From JAXDMK01 sp963765955 (GTDB lineage: Bacteria; Actinomycetota; Acidimicrobiia; Acidimicrobiales; AC-14), in NCBI GenBank assembly GCA_963765955.1, contig CAVXYA010000004.1:62001-126000 (forward strand): DNA of 64,000 bases, given 5' to 3'. Made by a program: the position numbers and the translations under genes. Under the pieces are notes generated by a model, which saw only the letters and a program-made list of their open reading frames with translations, did no database searches and was not told the origin of the DNA. Shown here one piece after another: positions 46,328 through 54,163 of the stretch (position 1 is its first letter; the number at the start of each line of letters is the position of its first letter).

Positions 46328-47427
46328 GCCCCCCGCCCATCAGCGACGTGTTCGACCGGGTGGTGGGGCAGGAGCCGGCGGTGGCCCACCTGCGGGCCGC
46401 GGCCCGGGCCCCGGTGCACGCCTACCTCCTCGTCGGCCCGCCCGGCACCGGGCGCCGGACCGCCGCTCTGGCCCTGGCCGCGGCCCTGCTGTGCCCCCGG
46501 TTCGAGGAGGTCGGCAGCGGTTGCGGGGAGTGCGACGTCTGCGTCCGGGTGACGGCGGGCGTGCATCCCGACGTGGCCGTCATCGAGCGGGAGGGCGCCT
46601 TCCTGGGCATCGACCAGGCCCGCGAGATCCGACGGCTGGCGATGCGGACGCCGAACGAGGCCGCCCGCAAGGTGCTGGTGATCCCCGAGTTCCACCTGGC
46701 CCAGGACGCGGTGCCGGCCCTGCTCAAGGTGGTGGAGGAGCCTCCTCCGAGCACGGTGTTCGTGATCCTGGCCGACCATGTCTCCCGGGAGCTGGTCACC
46801 ATCGCCTCCCGGTGCGTCCGCATCGACTTCGGGCCACTGCCGGTGGAGCGGCTGGTCGAGATGCTGGTGGACGATGGCATCGACCCGGCGGTGGCGGCCG
46901 ACGTGGCCGAGGCGTCGGGAGGCCGGCTCGACCGGGCCCGCCTGTTGGCGTCCGACGCCGGGTTCGGGGCCCGCCGGGCGGCATGGCGATCGGTCCCGTC
47001 CCGCCTCGACGGCACCGGGGCGACGGTGTCGGTGCTGGCGGCCGAGCTGGTCGAGCTGCTGGGCTCGGCGGCGGTGGCGCCGCTGGTGGCCCGTCACGCC
47101 AGGGAGGTGGCCGAGCTGGAGGACCGGGTGAAGCGCTCGGGCGAGCGGGGCTCCGGGCGCAAGGTGCTGGCCGACCGCCACCGGCGGGAGCTGCGCCGGC
47201 TGCGCACGGACGAGCTGCGCTACGGGCTGGCCACCCTCTCGGCCGCCTATCGGGACGCCCTGGTGCAGCGGAGGGTCGACGCCAGCGCCGGCGTAGCCGG
47301 GCTCGACGCTCTCCAGAAGGCGGCCGAATCGCTGATCCACAACCCGGGCGAGCCGCTGTTGCTCCAGGCCCTGCTGCTGCGCCTCCCGCCGGTGCGGGCG
47401 ACGGCCCCGGCGGCAATGGGGCGCTAG
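46324..47427 (+). CDS. holB: DNA polymerase III delta-prime subunit
   Basis: A 367-residue AAA+ clamp-loader subunit. N-terminal VFDRVVGQEPAVAHLRAA, a P-loop-like GPPGTGRRTAAL with Arg in place of the catalytic Lys, a four-cysteine zinc module (LLCP ... CGECDVC) and the SRC motif ASRCVRIDF. The C-terminal collar domain follows. The tmk-holB order with GTGA overlap is conserved widely in Gram-positive bacteria. Frame intact. Confidence 0.9.
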   Translation: MSPPPISDVFDRVVGQEPAVAHLRAAARAPVHAYLLVGPPGTGRRTAALALAAALLCPRFEEVGSGCGECDVCVRVTAGVHPDVAVIEREGAFLGIDQAREIRRLAMRTPNEAARKVLVIPEFHLAQDAVPALLKVVEEPPPSTVFVILADHVSRELVTIASRCVRIDFGPLPVERLVEMLVDDGIDPAVAADVAEASGGRLDRARLLASDAGFGARRAAWRSVPSRLDGTGATVSVLAAELVELLGSAAVAPLVARHAREVAELEDRVKRSGERGSGRKVLADRHRRELRRLRTDELRYGLATLSAAYRDALVQRRVDASAGVAGLDALQKAAESLIHNPGEPLLLQALLLRLPPVRATAPAAMGR

Positions 47428-47454
47428 GCCGCTACGGACCGTCCCCCGGGCCGT

Positions 47455-47503
47455 GAACCGGTGACGGTGGACGCCACATTTCGGCAGTAAGCGTCACCAG
47501 TTC
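47455..47503. terminator. Inverted repeat between convergent genes
   Basis: GAACCGGTGACG (47455-47466) pairs with CGTCACCAGTTC (47492-47503), 11 of 12 positions, around a 25-nt loop. It occupies most of the 85-bp gap between holB (+) and the acidic membrane protein gene (-). No T-run follows on either side, so it may be a bidirectional weak terminator or a protein-binding palindrome. Confidence 0.4.
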
Positions 47504-47512
47504 GCAAGGGCG

Positions 47513-49171
47513 CTACGGCTCGATGGGCGGCCCGGGGAACGTCGGCAGCACGGGCGGTGTCGGCTCCGGGAAGCCGGCGTTGGTCGTGGGGGTCGGGCGG
47601 GTGGTGGGCGTCGTCTGGGGAGGGGCGGTCACGACCGGCGGCTCCGGCTCGGGTTCGGGCTCCGGTTCGGGTGCGGGCGTGGGGGCCGGGGCGGCTGTGA
47701 CCGCGGAGGCTGTGGGCGTGACTCGCGCAGGTGTCGCCGGGCCACCCGCCGTCTCGGGCCCTGGGGCGGGCGGCGGTGGAGCCTGGGGGATGGTGAAGGT
47801 GACGGTGGTTGCCGGCCGCGCCGTGGTGGGCGTGGACGCCGCCGGCGCAGGGGAGGTGCTCACGTCGGTGGGGAGCGAGTCGGGGCCGGCGAGCAGCTCC
47901 AAGGCCATGGCGAGGATCGACACCCCGGTGAGGGCGTAGAGGACGACGTTCACCCTCTCGCCCCGCCTCATCGTCGACCACCGGCCGCTGAGGGGCGCGA
48001 CGATTCGGTGCCAGCGCCGGGGCGGGCGATCGTCGTCGCCCCACTCGTCCGCCTGCCAGGATCCGGCCGATCGGTCGGCGTCCGCCTTCATCCAGTCGGC
48101 AGCCAGGCCCTCGACACCGACGAGGTCGTCGGTCGCCAGCCAGGGCGCCGGGACCAGGGGCTTCGGCAGCAGTTCGGCATCCGACTCGTCCGGGTCGCCG
48201 TCGGTGTCCAAGTCGGCGTCGGCGTCGGCGTCGGCGATTGGCTGGAGTGGCGGTGGGTCCCAGAAATCGGCCACCTCGTCCGCCACCGCCTGGTCGGCCA
48301 TCGACTGGGCCGCCACCGCCTGGTCCGGGAGCGCCTGCTCGGGTGGGGCGTCGTCGGGTGGGGCCATCGCGACGCCGATCGACTCGTCGTCGTCGACCTC
48401 CGGGTCCGGAGCCCAGGCCACGTCCGGCCATTCCTCGGGCGCGGGCCAGTCCAGCTCGGGCTCGGCCGTCGACAGGTCGTCGGCGTCGGGGTCGCCTCCG
48501 GGCCAGGCGTGAGGGACCGTCTCGTCGACCGTGGGTTCGGGGCCGGGAGGGATCGGAGGCTCCGTGGCCAGGGCCACCGCGATCGCGTCCCAGGTCAGGT
48601 CGTCGAGAGGGGACTCCTCCTCGAGGGGCCCACCGGCGTCGACCGCCGGCGCCTCGGCGAGCACTGGCTCCTCGACGACGGGCTGGGCCTGGGGCGAGTC
48701 GTCGGCCTGGGACTCGGCCGGCGCGGGCTCATTGGCCGACGGCTGCGCCGGCGCCGAATCCACGGCCTCGGTTGCCGCGGCGGCCGGGCCGAGCGCCTCC
48801 GCGGGCCCCCCACCCTCGGTCGGCTCCCTTCGGCTCGTGTCGACCTCGTCGGGGCCGGTCGCCGCGCCGTCGTCGGCCGCGCCGGCCCGGTCAAGAAGCC
48901 CGTGGGCAGGCAGCTCCTCGACGTCGCCGGGTTCGCGACTGCGTCCCGCGTGGAACTCCATCGGTTCGCCATCGCTCCCAGGCGCGTCGGCCGCCGGCCA
49001 ACCCGGCTCGTCCTCGTCCGACGAGCCCACCATCGTCGGCTCGACCCCCGGGCCGACCAGGACCACCGGGGAATCGGAGAACGCGTCCGGACCCGCCACG
49101 CCGGGCGCATGCCGCGTCGGGTCATCGTCGGTCAGGTGGCCCGCCGGCTCCGGGGCCGCGTCCTCGGTCAT
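47513..49171 (-). CDS. Acidic single-pass membrane protein with Pro/Thr-rich outer tail
   Basis: 552 residues, low complexity, family not recognised. Residues 1-400 are strongly acidic and Ala/Pro-rich, with short repeats (ALPDQAVAAQSMADQAVADE; DADADADLDTDGDPDESD). A basic patch (RRWHRIVAPLSGRWSTMRRG) precedes one membrane helix (VVLYALTGVSILAMALELLA, about 412-431). The last 120 residues are Pro/Thr/Glu-rich with a PEPEPEPEP run. The basic patch before the helix suggests the acidic part is cytoplasmic and the Pro-rich tail spans the wall. Starts 136 bp from a divergent tRNA gene. Confidence 0.65.
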   Translation of the reverse strand: MTEDAAPEPAGHLTDDDPTRHAPGVAGPDAFSDSPVVLVGPGVEPTMVGSSDEDEPGWPAADAPGSDGEPMEFHAGRSREPGDVEELPAHGLLDRAGAADDGAATGPDEVDTSRREPTEGGGPAEALGPAAAATEAVDSAPAQPSANEPAPAESQADDSPQAQPVVEEPVLAEAPAVDAGGPLEEESPLDDLTWDAIAVALATEPPIPPGPEPTVDETVPHAWPGGDPDADDLSTAEPELDWPAPEEWPDVAWAPDPEVDDDESIGVAMAPPDDAPPEQALPDQAVAAQSMADQAVADEVADFWDPPPLQPIADADADADLDTDGDPDESDAELLPKPLVPAPWLATDDLVGVEGLAADWMKADADRSAGSWQADEWGDDDRPPRRWHRIVAPLSGRWSTMRRGERVNVVLYALTGVSILAMALELLAGPDSLPTDVSTSPAPAASTPTTARPATTVTFTIPQAPPPPAPGPETAGGPATPARVTPTASAVTAAPAPTPAPEPEPEPEPEPPVVTAPPQTTPTTRPTPTTNAGFPEPTPPVLPTFPGPPIEP

Positions 49172-49307
49172 CTCCTACGACGGTACCGCCGTCGCCCGGA
49201 GGAACTCTCGCGTCCGCCCACCCGTCCTCCGCGGCCGGCATCGAGGTTCGAGCGGGGAGAGACCGCGGGATGAGGCACGACCCGACCAGTACGCTCCCTG
49301 GGGCACC

Positions 49308-49384
49308 GCCCGGGTAGCTCAGTTCGGCAGAGCAGCTCACTCGTAATGAGCAGGTCGTCGGTTCGAATCCGACCTCGGGCTCCA
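49308..49384 (+). tRNA. tRNA-Thr(CGT), CCA encoded
   Basis: Full cloverleaf: acceptor GCCCGGG / CTCGGGC (one G-U), D stem GCTC/GAGC, anticodon stem GCTCA/TGAGC with loop CTCGTAA giving anticodon CGT, T arm GTCGG-TTCGAAT-CCGAC, discriminator T then encoded CCA. A TACGCT box at 49290-49295 is a plausible -10. Confidence 0.95.
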
Positions 49385-49458
49385 GTCCGGATCACCGAAG
49401 ACCGAGCGCGCCTGTCCCCGCCCCGCGCCCACCACCCGCCGAGAACCGCCCGCGGCGG

Positions 49459-49575
49459 CTAGGGGAGGGGTAGTTCGAGGTCGATCCCCAGCCGGTGGAA
49501 GCCGGCCAGGAGCACCATGACGACCCCGGCGAGCACACAAAGGGCCATCCAGAAATCGAAACGCTTCTTGATCAT
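49459..49575 (-). CDS. Small single-pass membrane protein
   Basis: 38 residues: MIKKRFDFWMALCVLAGVVM, completing a hydrophobic helix (LAGF), then HRLGIDLELPLP. The basic N-terminus, one helix and short polar tail make a believable small membrane protein. A purine-rich stretch lies upstream of the ATG on the minus strand. Divergent from the senX3 region, whose PHO box begins 134 bp upstream of this start. Function unknown. Confidence 0.5.
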   Translation of the reverse strand: MIKKRFDFWMALCVLAGVVMVLLAGFHRLGIDLELPLP

Positions 49576-49709
49576 GTACGCCACCCCCGTCGAGGGGATC
49601 GGCACCTGGCGCCCCAGACTTGAGAGAAAGTTGTGATTTCTCGCCCGGCCGGAGACCGGCGCCCGTCCCGAACCGGACCGGTATCCTCGTGAGAGCAGGC
49701 TCGCTTTGA

Positions 49710-49742
49710 TTTCGCCTGACGTTCGCCGGGCGTTCACCGCAT
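49710..49742 (+). promoter_or_regulatory. PHO box upstream of senX3, with -10 TAGCGT
   Basis: Three 11-bp units: TTTCGCCTGAC, GTTCGCCGGGC (49721) and GTTCACCGCAT (49732). The GTTCACC-type direct repeat at 11-bp pitch is the recognised PHO-box pattern of actinobacterial PhoP/RegX3 proteins. TAGCGT at 49770-49775 begins 38 bp after the start of the last unit. Predicts autoregulation of senX3-regX3. Confidence 0.7.
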
Positions 49743-49809
49743 CGACAGCGGGAGGATGCGCTCCGTCCCTAGCGTCGGGCCCACGACCGCGAGCCGAGGA
49801 GCCCAGTCC

Positions 49810-50907
49810 ATGAGCACCCCGCTGCGCAGGCACCGGAGCGACGAGGCCGATCGGGTCTTGCGCGAGGCCCGCCAGTCGGCTGCCGACGCGGTGGCCGAGA
49901 CCAACCGGCTCCGGCGGGCCTTCGACGCCCTCACCCCGGCCATCGTGATCCACGACGCCCGCGGCCAGCTCGTCCTGCGCAACCGCCAGCATGCGGAGCT
50001 GGACTCAAACCGCCCCGTCTCGGCCCTGGTGGCAGCGGCCGTCGAGGAGCTGGTGGCCACCGCCCAGGAGGGACGGGCCGCCACCCAGACCCTCGAGCTC
50101 CACGGGCCCCCGCCCCGCACCCTCGACATCACCGCCGTGCCCCTCGGCGACGTCGACGTGCCCCTCGGCACCATCGCCATCGTGGAGGACATCTCCGAGC
50201 GCCGCCGGTTGGAGGCGGTGCGCCGGGACTTCGCGGCCAACGTCAGCCACGAGCTGCGCACCCCGATCGGCGCCCTCGGGGTGCTGGCCGAGACGCTGGT
50301 CGACGAGCACGACCCCCAGGTCGTGCGCCGCCTGGCCCAGCACATCATGTCGGAGGCGGAGCGAGCGGGACGGCTCATCGCCGACCTCCTCGACCTGTCC
50401 CGCATCGAGGCCGGCGGCGTGCTGGTCGAGTCCGAGGTCGACGTGGTGGGCGTGGTGGCCGCCGCCACCGAGCGGGTCGTCGCCCTCGCCGCCCAGCGCG
50501 ACGTGAAGGTCGTGGTGACCGCCCCCGACGAGGCGATGGTCGTGCTCGGCGACGAACGGCAGCTCCTCTCGGCCGTCGTGAACCTGCTCGACAACGCGGT
50601 CAAGTACTCGGAGCCGGGGTCGGTGGTCGAGCTCGACGTCGTCGCCGAGCGGCGATGGGCGGTCGTCACCGTGTGCGACCAGGGCATCGGCATCCCGGGC
50701 AAGGACCTCGAGCGGATCTTCGAGCGCTTCTACCGGGTCGACCGGGCTCGCAGCCGGGAGACGGGGGGAACCGGGCTGGGCCTGTCCATCGTGCGCCACG
50801 TCGCCACCAACCACGGGGGCACGGTGGAGGTGGCGTCCCGGGAGGGTGAAGGCTCGACGTTCACCCTGCGGGTCCCCCGATCCGGGTCCCCGGGTTCGGG
50901 GCGGTGA
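49810..50907 (+). CDS. senX3: SenX3-like phosphate-sensing histidine kinase, apparently soluble
   Basis: A 365-residue kinase. Residues about 30-125 form a PAS-like domain (FDALTPAIVIHDARGQLVLR); the HisKA motif FAANVSHELRTPIGALGVLA carries the phospho-His near 147; the ATPase shows NLLDNAVKYSEPG, DQGIGIP and TGLGLSIVRHVATNHGG, all of the PhoR/SenX3 type. Unlike mycobacterial SenX3, there is no N-terminal membrane helix from the ATG at 49810, and none appears in the 18 residues of open frame upstream. GAGGAG precedes the start. Overlaps regX3 by 4 nt. Sensing probably runs through PhoU and Pst (inference). Confidence 0.87.
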   Translation: MSTPLRRHRSDEADRVLREARQSAADAVAETNRLRRAFDALTPAIVIHDARGQLVLRNRQHAELDSNRPVSALVAAAVEELVATAQEGRAATQTLELHGPPPRTLDITAVPLGDVDVPLGTIAIVEDISERRRLEAVRRDFAANVSHELRTPIGALGVLAETLVDEHDPQVVRRLAQHIMSEAERAGRLIADLLDLSRIEAGGVLVESEVDVVGVVAAATERVVALAAQRDVKVVVTAPDEAMVVLGDERQLLSAVVNLLDNAVKYSEPGSVVELDVVAERRWAVVTVCDQGIGIPGKDLERIFERFYRVDRARSRETGGTGLGLSIVRHVATNHGGTVEVASREGEGSTFTLRVPRSGSPGSGR

Positions 50908-51608
50908 CGCCCGACAGCCGGCCGACCGTCCTGGTGGTGGAGGACGAGGAGTCGTTCGTGGAGGCGCTCACCCTGGGCCTGACCCGGGAGGGGTTCGCGG
51001 TCCGGGTGGCACGCGACGGCGCCGAGGCCCTGGCCAGCTTCGACGCCTCCCGGCCCGATGTCGTCCTGCTCGACCTCATGCTGCCCCGGGTCTCGGGCAT
51101 CGACGTGTGCCGCCACATCCGGGCTCGGTCGTCGATCCCCATCATCATGGTCACGGCCAAGGACTCGGAGGTAGACGCCGTCGTGGGCCTGGAGGTGGGC
51201 GCCGACGACTACGTCACCAAGCCCTACCGGCTGCGGGAGCTGGTGGCCCGGGTGCGAGCGGTGCTGCGGCGGGCGGGGCCGGAGCCGGCGGACGACGACG
51301 GCGAGGTGGAGGTGCTCGAGGTGGGCGACGTCGCCCTCGACGCCCAGCGCCACCGGGTGACGGTACGGGGCTCGGAGATCGCCCTGCCCCTGCGGGAGTT
51401 CGAGCTGCTCGAGCTGCTCCTCGACAACGCGGGGCGGGTCCTCACCCGCGACACGCTCATCGACCGCATCTGGGGGCCCAACTACGTGGGCGACACCAAG
51501 ACCCTCGACGTCCACGTGAAGCGGCTGCGGTCCAAGATCGAGGACGACCCGGCCAAGCCCAGCCGCATCACCACCATCCGGGGCCTCGGCTACCGCTACG
51601 AGAAATAG
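50904..51608 (+). CDS. regX3: RegX3-like phosphate response regulator
   Basis: A 234-residue OmpR/PhoB regulator. Receiver: VLVVEDEESFVEAL, phospho-Asp near 55 in VVLLDLMLPRVSG, and DDYVTKPYRLRELV. The winged helix (about 135-232) has the recognition region GDTKTLDVHVKRLRSKIEDD and ends GLGYRYEK. Partner of the overlapping senX3 and presumed reader of the four PHO boxes in this window. GTG start. A short tandem repeat begins within its last codons. Confidence 0.9.
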   Translation: MTPDSRPTVLVVEDEESFVEALTLGLTREGFAVRVARDGAEALASFDASRPDVVLLDLMLPRVSGIDVCRHIRARSSIPIIMVTAKDSEVDAVVGLEVGADDYVTKPYRLRELVARVRAVLRRAGPEPADDDGEVEVLEVGDVALDAQRHRVTVRGSEIALPLREFELLELLLDNAGRVLTRDTLIDRIWGPNYVGDTKTLDVHVKRLRSKIEDDPAKPSRITTIRGLGYRYEK

Positions 51609-51655
51609 CCGCTACGAGAAATGGGCGCTACGAGAAATAGCCGCTACGAGAAGCA
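51594..51655. repeat. 16-bp tandem repeat, almost four copies, at the regX3 3' end
   Basis: GCTACGAGAA recurs at 51595, 51611, 51627 and 51643, a strict 16-bp period with unit GCTACGAGAAATAGCC. Copy 1 includes the last codons and stop of regX3, so the array looks like slippage duplication of the gene end. Each unit has short arms GCTA/TAGC. It fills the 61-bp gap to the convergent collagen-like gene. Confidence 0.85.
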
Positions 51656-51669
51656 GGCCGGGCCGGGCG

Positions 51670-52341
51670 TCACGAGGCGTTGGCACATACGACGGAGGCC
51701 CGGGCGAACTGGCTGACTGCGGCCGGGTTGTCGCCGCGGAAGCCCCACGAGCTCCCCGACGGGACGGAACCGATCAGGTCCACCGCCGACTGGCCGCCGA
51801 GGATTCCCCAGCCGGACCCGATCGCCACCTTGCCGCTGGGGCAGTCGACGAAGAAGTCCTTCGTCTCGAAGGCCTCGAAGACGATGTCGCCGCTGTGGAC
51901 AACCTCGAAACCGGCCAGGCCCGCCCCTGCCGGACCCCGCGGCCCCACACAGGCCGGGTTGGTCGGCAGGCACGGGGCCCCTTGCGGCCCGGTCGGGCCG
52001 GTCGGGCCGGTGGCCCCCGTGGCTCCCTTGGGACCGGTCGGTCCCACCGGACCTACCGGTCCGGCCGGTCCCCGGGGTCCGGCCGGACCGACGGGCCCCT
52101 GGATGCCCTGCGGTCCCCGGATGTGGATGTCGAGGGTGGTGAAGCCGGTGGGGCAGGCACCGGTCGTCGTGATGAGGAGCTGCCGGAGCGGCTGGGCGGG
52201 AGACTGGTAGCAGGTGCGGATCGTCGGATCGGTGGTCTGGGCGGACCCGGCGGCGTGGACCAGTCCGCTGCCGGCAACCCCGAGCACCAGCAGGGCGCCC
52301 AGCATGCAGGCGAAGCGGTAGCGACGAGCGATGTCCTTCAT
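51670..52341 (-). CDS. Secreted collagen-like repeat protein
   Basis: 223 residues. The signal peptide YRFACMLGALLVLGVAGSGL ends at VHA|A. A short strand-rich region with two Cys follows, then about 16 Gly-X-Y triplets (GPQGIQGPVGPAGPRGPAGP onward) interrupted by CLPTNPAC. A C-terminal head domain (GFEVVHSGDIVFEAFETKDF, GSGWGILGG) is of the kind that trimerises bacterial collagens. The Pro-rich triplets would form a stable triple helix. A GGGGGGAA site precedes the ATG. Surface or matrix role inferred. Confidence 0.82.
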   Translation of the reverse strand: MKDIARRYRFACMLGALLVLGVAGSGLVHAAGSAQTTDPTIRTCYQSPAQPLRQLLITTTGACPTGFTTLDIHIRGPQGIQGPVGPAGPRGPAGPVGPVGPTGPKGATGATGPTGPTGPQGAPCLPTNPACVGPRGPAGAGLAGFEVVHSGDIVFEAFETKDFFVDCPSGKVAIGSGWGILGGQSAVDLIGSVPSGSSWGFRGDNPAAVSQFARASVVCANAS

Positions 52342-52611
52342 GCGTTTCCCCCCAGTCGAGACAGCCTGCGCAAGCGCGGCCGTGTGGGCTCGAGGCACGG
52401 TACCCCCGGTCCCGGCCCGATCGAAAGGGCTACCGCCCGGACACGACGATGCGCCACGGTCGTGGGGCGGCGCATCGTCGTGCCCCGCGGAGGAGGGTTG
52501 CGTACTCGACGTTCTAGCCCTCGAGTCTGAACGTCCGCTTGCCCGCCCGGGGCCGGGGAATGGACGGCTGATGAACGTCCCGGCTGGCCATTCTCCGACC
52601 CTGACCCGAGT

Positions 52612-52644
52612 GTTCGCCGGGGACACACCGCCCGTTCACGTCGC
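52612..52644 (+). promoter_or_regulatory. PHO box upstream of the receiver-less regulator, with -10 TACGGT
   Basis: GTTCGCCGGGG (52612) and GTTCACGTCGC (52634) stand exactly two 11-bp turns apart. TACGGT at 52672-52677 begins 38 bp after the start of the second unit, the same spacing as at senX3 and pstB. Transcription would begin near 52684, upstream of the GTG at 52699. Confidence 0.6.
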
Positions 52645-52698
52645 CGTCGGTTTCCGGCCAACGACGGTCCGTACGGTCCGGTCGCGGCGGACGACTTC

Positions 52699-53112
52699 GT
52701 GGCGAAGCCGGTCGATCTGCGGGAGCTCGTGGCCCGGGTCCGCAACCTCGTGCGCCGGGCCGAGGAGCTGGAGCACCATCGCCGGGTGGAGTCGGTCGTG
52801 CGGGTGGGCGACGTGCTCCTCGACCGGACCGCCCACGCGGTGTGGGTGGGTGATCGCAGGGTCGACCTCACCCTCAAGGAGTTCGCCGTGCTGCGACTCC
52901 TGCTCGAGCAGGCGGGCCGCATCGTCCCCCGCCGGACGCTGCTGCAGGAGATCTGGGGCGTCGGGCCGCAGGCCGGGCCGAGCCGGGCGGCGACGCTCGA
53001 CGCCCACATGAAACGGCTGCGGGCCAAGCTCGAGGGCGTCGGCGCGGCCGGCAGCCGGATCACGACCTTCCGAAAGCTGGGCTACCGCTACGAGACCGAA
53101 GCGCCTCGCTGA
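52699..53112 (+). CDS. Receiver-less RegX3-like winged-helix protein
   Basis: 137 residues. Only the last turn of a receiver domain remains (AKPVDLRELVARVRNLVRRA), followed by a complete PhoB-type winged helix (VESVVRVGDVLLDRTAHAVW, RAATLDAHMKRLRAKLEG, ITTFRKLGYRYE), clearly related to RegX3 at 50904. The codons just upstream still read ADDFVAKP, the receiver end, but nothing before it resembles a receiver. Where it should lie there is a PHO box and -10. It may be a truncated pseudogene or a phosphorylation-independent DNA-binding protein. GTG start. The 3' end overlaps surE on the other strand by 53 bp. Confidence 0.7.
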   Translation: MAKPVDLRELVARVRNLVRRAEELEHHRRVESVVRVGDVLLDRTAHAVWVGDRRVDLTLKEFAVLRLLLEQAGRIVPRRTLLQEIWGVGPQAGPSRAATLDAHMKRLRAKLEGVGAAGSRITTFRKLGYRYETEAPR

Positions 53113-53956
53113 TCGGCAGGGCGACGCCCGTCCACCCCCCGAAGCGAACCCCGGCGATGCAGGTCACGGTGACGAAGCCAGCCGCCAGCAGGGCGGCGTC
53201 GGTTCCCGCGTCCGACGCCGCGGATCCGTCAGCCTGGCCTCCGCCGAGGCGGACGAAGAGCCGGTCGTCCCCGGCGTCGCGCCGTGTCCGGAGGGTGGCC
53301 TCCACCGTGCCGAAGCGGGAGAGGGGCGCCTCCCGGACGCCCCGCACCTGCTCGACGGGCAGGTCGGGGACATTGACGTTGAGCACGGTGCCGGCGGGCG
53401 CCTCCAGCAGCCACGCCATGACGGACGCGGCCACCGTCGACGCGGTCGCCAGGTGGCGGGGCCGGTCGGAATCGATGCTCACGGCCAGGGCCGGAAAGCC
53501 CAGGTTGCCGGCGGTGAGAGCGGCGCCCACCGTCCCCGAGTGCAAGATCCCGACCCCGGTGTTCGGCCCCCGGTTCACCCCCGACACGACGATCCGCGGC
53601 CGCCCGCCCAGCCCTCCGGAGACTCCGGCGATGACGGCCAGGGCGGGTGGTCCCTGCACGGCGTAGGCGCTCCCGAGCCCGTCGACGTCGACCTCGGCCA
53701 GCAGGATGCCGTCGACCAGCCACGCCGGCGCCACCGCCGCGCCGGCGCCACTGCGGTCGTCGGCGGGGGCGACCACGACGACATGGCCGATACGGGCCGC
53801 GGCCGAGGCCAGGGCGGCCAGGCCGGGCGCGGCCACCCCGTCGTCGTTGGTGACCAGAACCGTCGGGATGACCGATGGGTGCAGGTCGCTTCCTCGGCCG
53901 TCGCGCCGGCGCGTCTCCGGGGGGAGGGCGGGACGAGCGTGACGGCCACGGTCCAA
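53060..53956 (-). CDS. surE: SurE-type 5'-nucleotidase / survival protein
   Basis: SurE phosphatase, which removes phosphate from nucleoside monophosphates and can trim short polyphosphate. Motifs: TVLVTNDDGVAAPGL (metal-binding DD), VVVVAPADDRSGAGAA, SGVNRGPNTGVGILHSGTVG (family SGxNxGxN and YSGTVGAA), and ALAVSIDS. The domain begins at about 53869, where no ATG, GTG or TTG is available; the nearest is TTG at 53956, used here, leaving a 29-residue Arg-rich leader. An ATC start or an indel are alternatives. Divergent from ppk across a region with a PHO box. Confidence 0.82.
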   Translation of the reverse strand: MDRGRHARPALPPETRRRDGRGSDLHPSVIPTVLVTNDDGVAAPGLAALASAAARIGHVVVVAPADDRSGAGAAVAPAWLVDGILLAEVDVDGLGSAYAVQGPPALAVIAGVSGGLGGRPRIVVSGVNRGPNTGVGILHSGTVGAALTAGNLGFPALAVSIDSDRPRHLATASTVAASVMAWLLEAPAGTVLNVNVPDLPVEQVRGVREAPLSRFGTVEATLRTRRDAGDDRLFVRLGGGQADGSAASDAGTDAALLAAGFVTVTCIAGVRFGGWTGVALPISEALRSRSGSPAFGRS

Positions 53957-54052
53957 GTGTGGGCTGGGCGGGTGTCGAGCGAGTGGCGGCCACGCCCATC
54001 GGGTTTTAACAGCGGGTGAATCGCGGGCAGAGACAGGGTAATGCCAGGAATT

Positions 54053-54085
54053 GTTCACCTGGGCTTTTCTTCCGGTTCGCCGGGG
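54053..54085 (+). promoter_or_regulatory. PHO box upstream of ppk, with -10 TAACGT
   Basis: GTTCACCTGGG (54053) and GTTCGCCGGGG (54075) are exactly 22 bp apart, two turns of the 11-bp repeat. TAACGT at 54093-54098 is the likely -10, here 40 bp from the first and 18 bp from the second unit. An ATTCACC on the other strand near 54013-54020 could serve the divergent surE. Confidence 0.6.
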
Positions 54086-54163
54086 AGACGGCTAACGTCG
54101 GTTGGCGCCTTCCAGGTGACGACATCGACGCGTCCTTTTCCCAAGACGGAGGAATGAGGGACA

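Noticed and set aside
48195..48240. GTCGGC(A/G)TCGGCG runs as a DNA-level repeat element
   Set aside because: They encode the Asp-Ala run of the acidic membrane protein and do not extend beyond the reading frame.
51980..52130. Glycine/proline-rich repeats as a possible CRISPR or VNTR
   Set aside because: The periodic GGnCCn pattern is explained by Gly-X-Y codons of the collagen-like gene; there are no uniform repeats and spacers.
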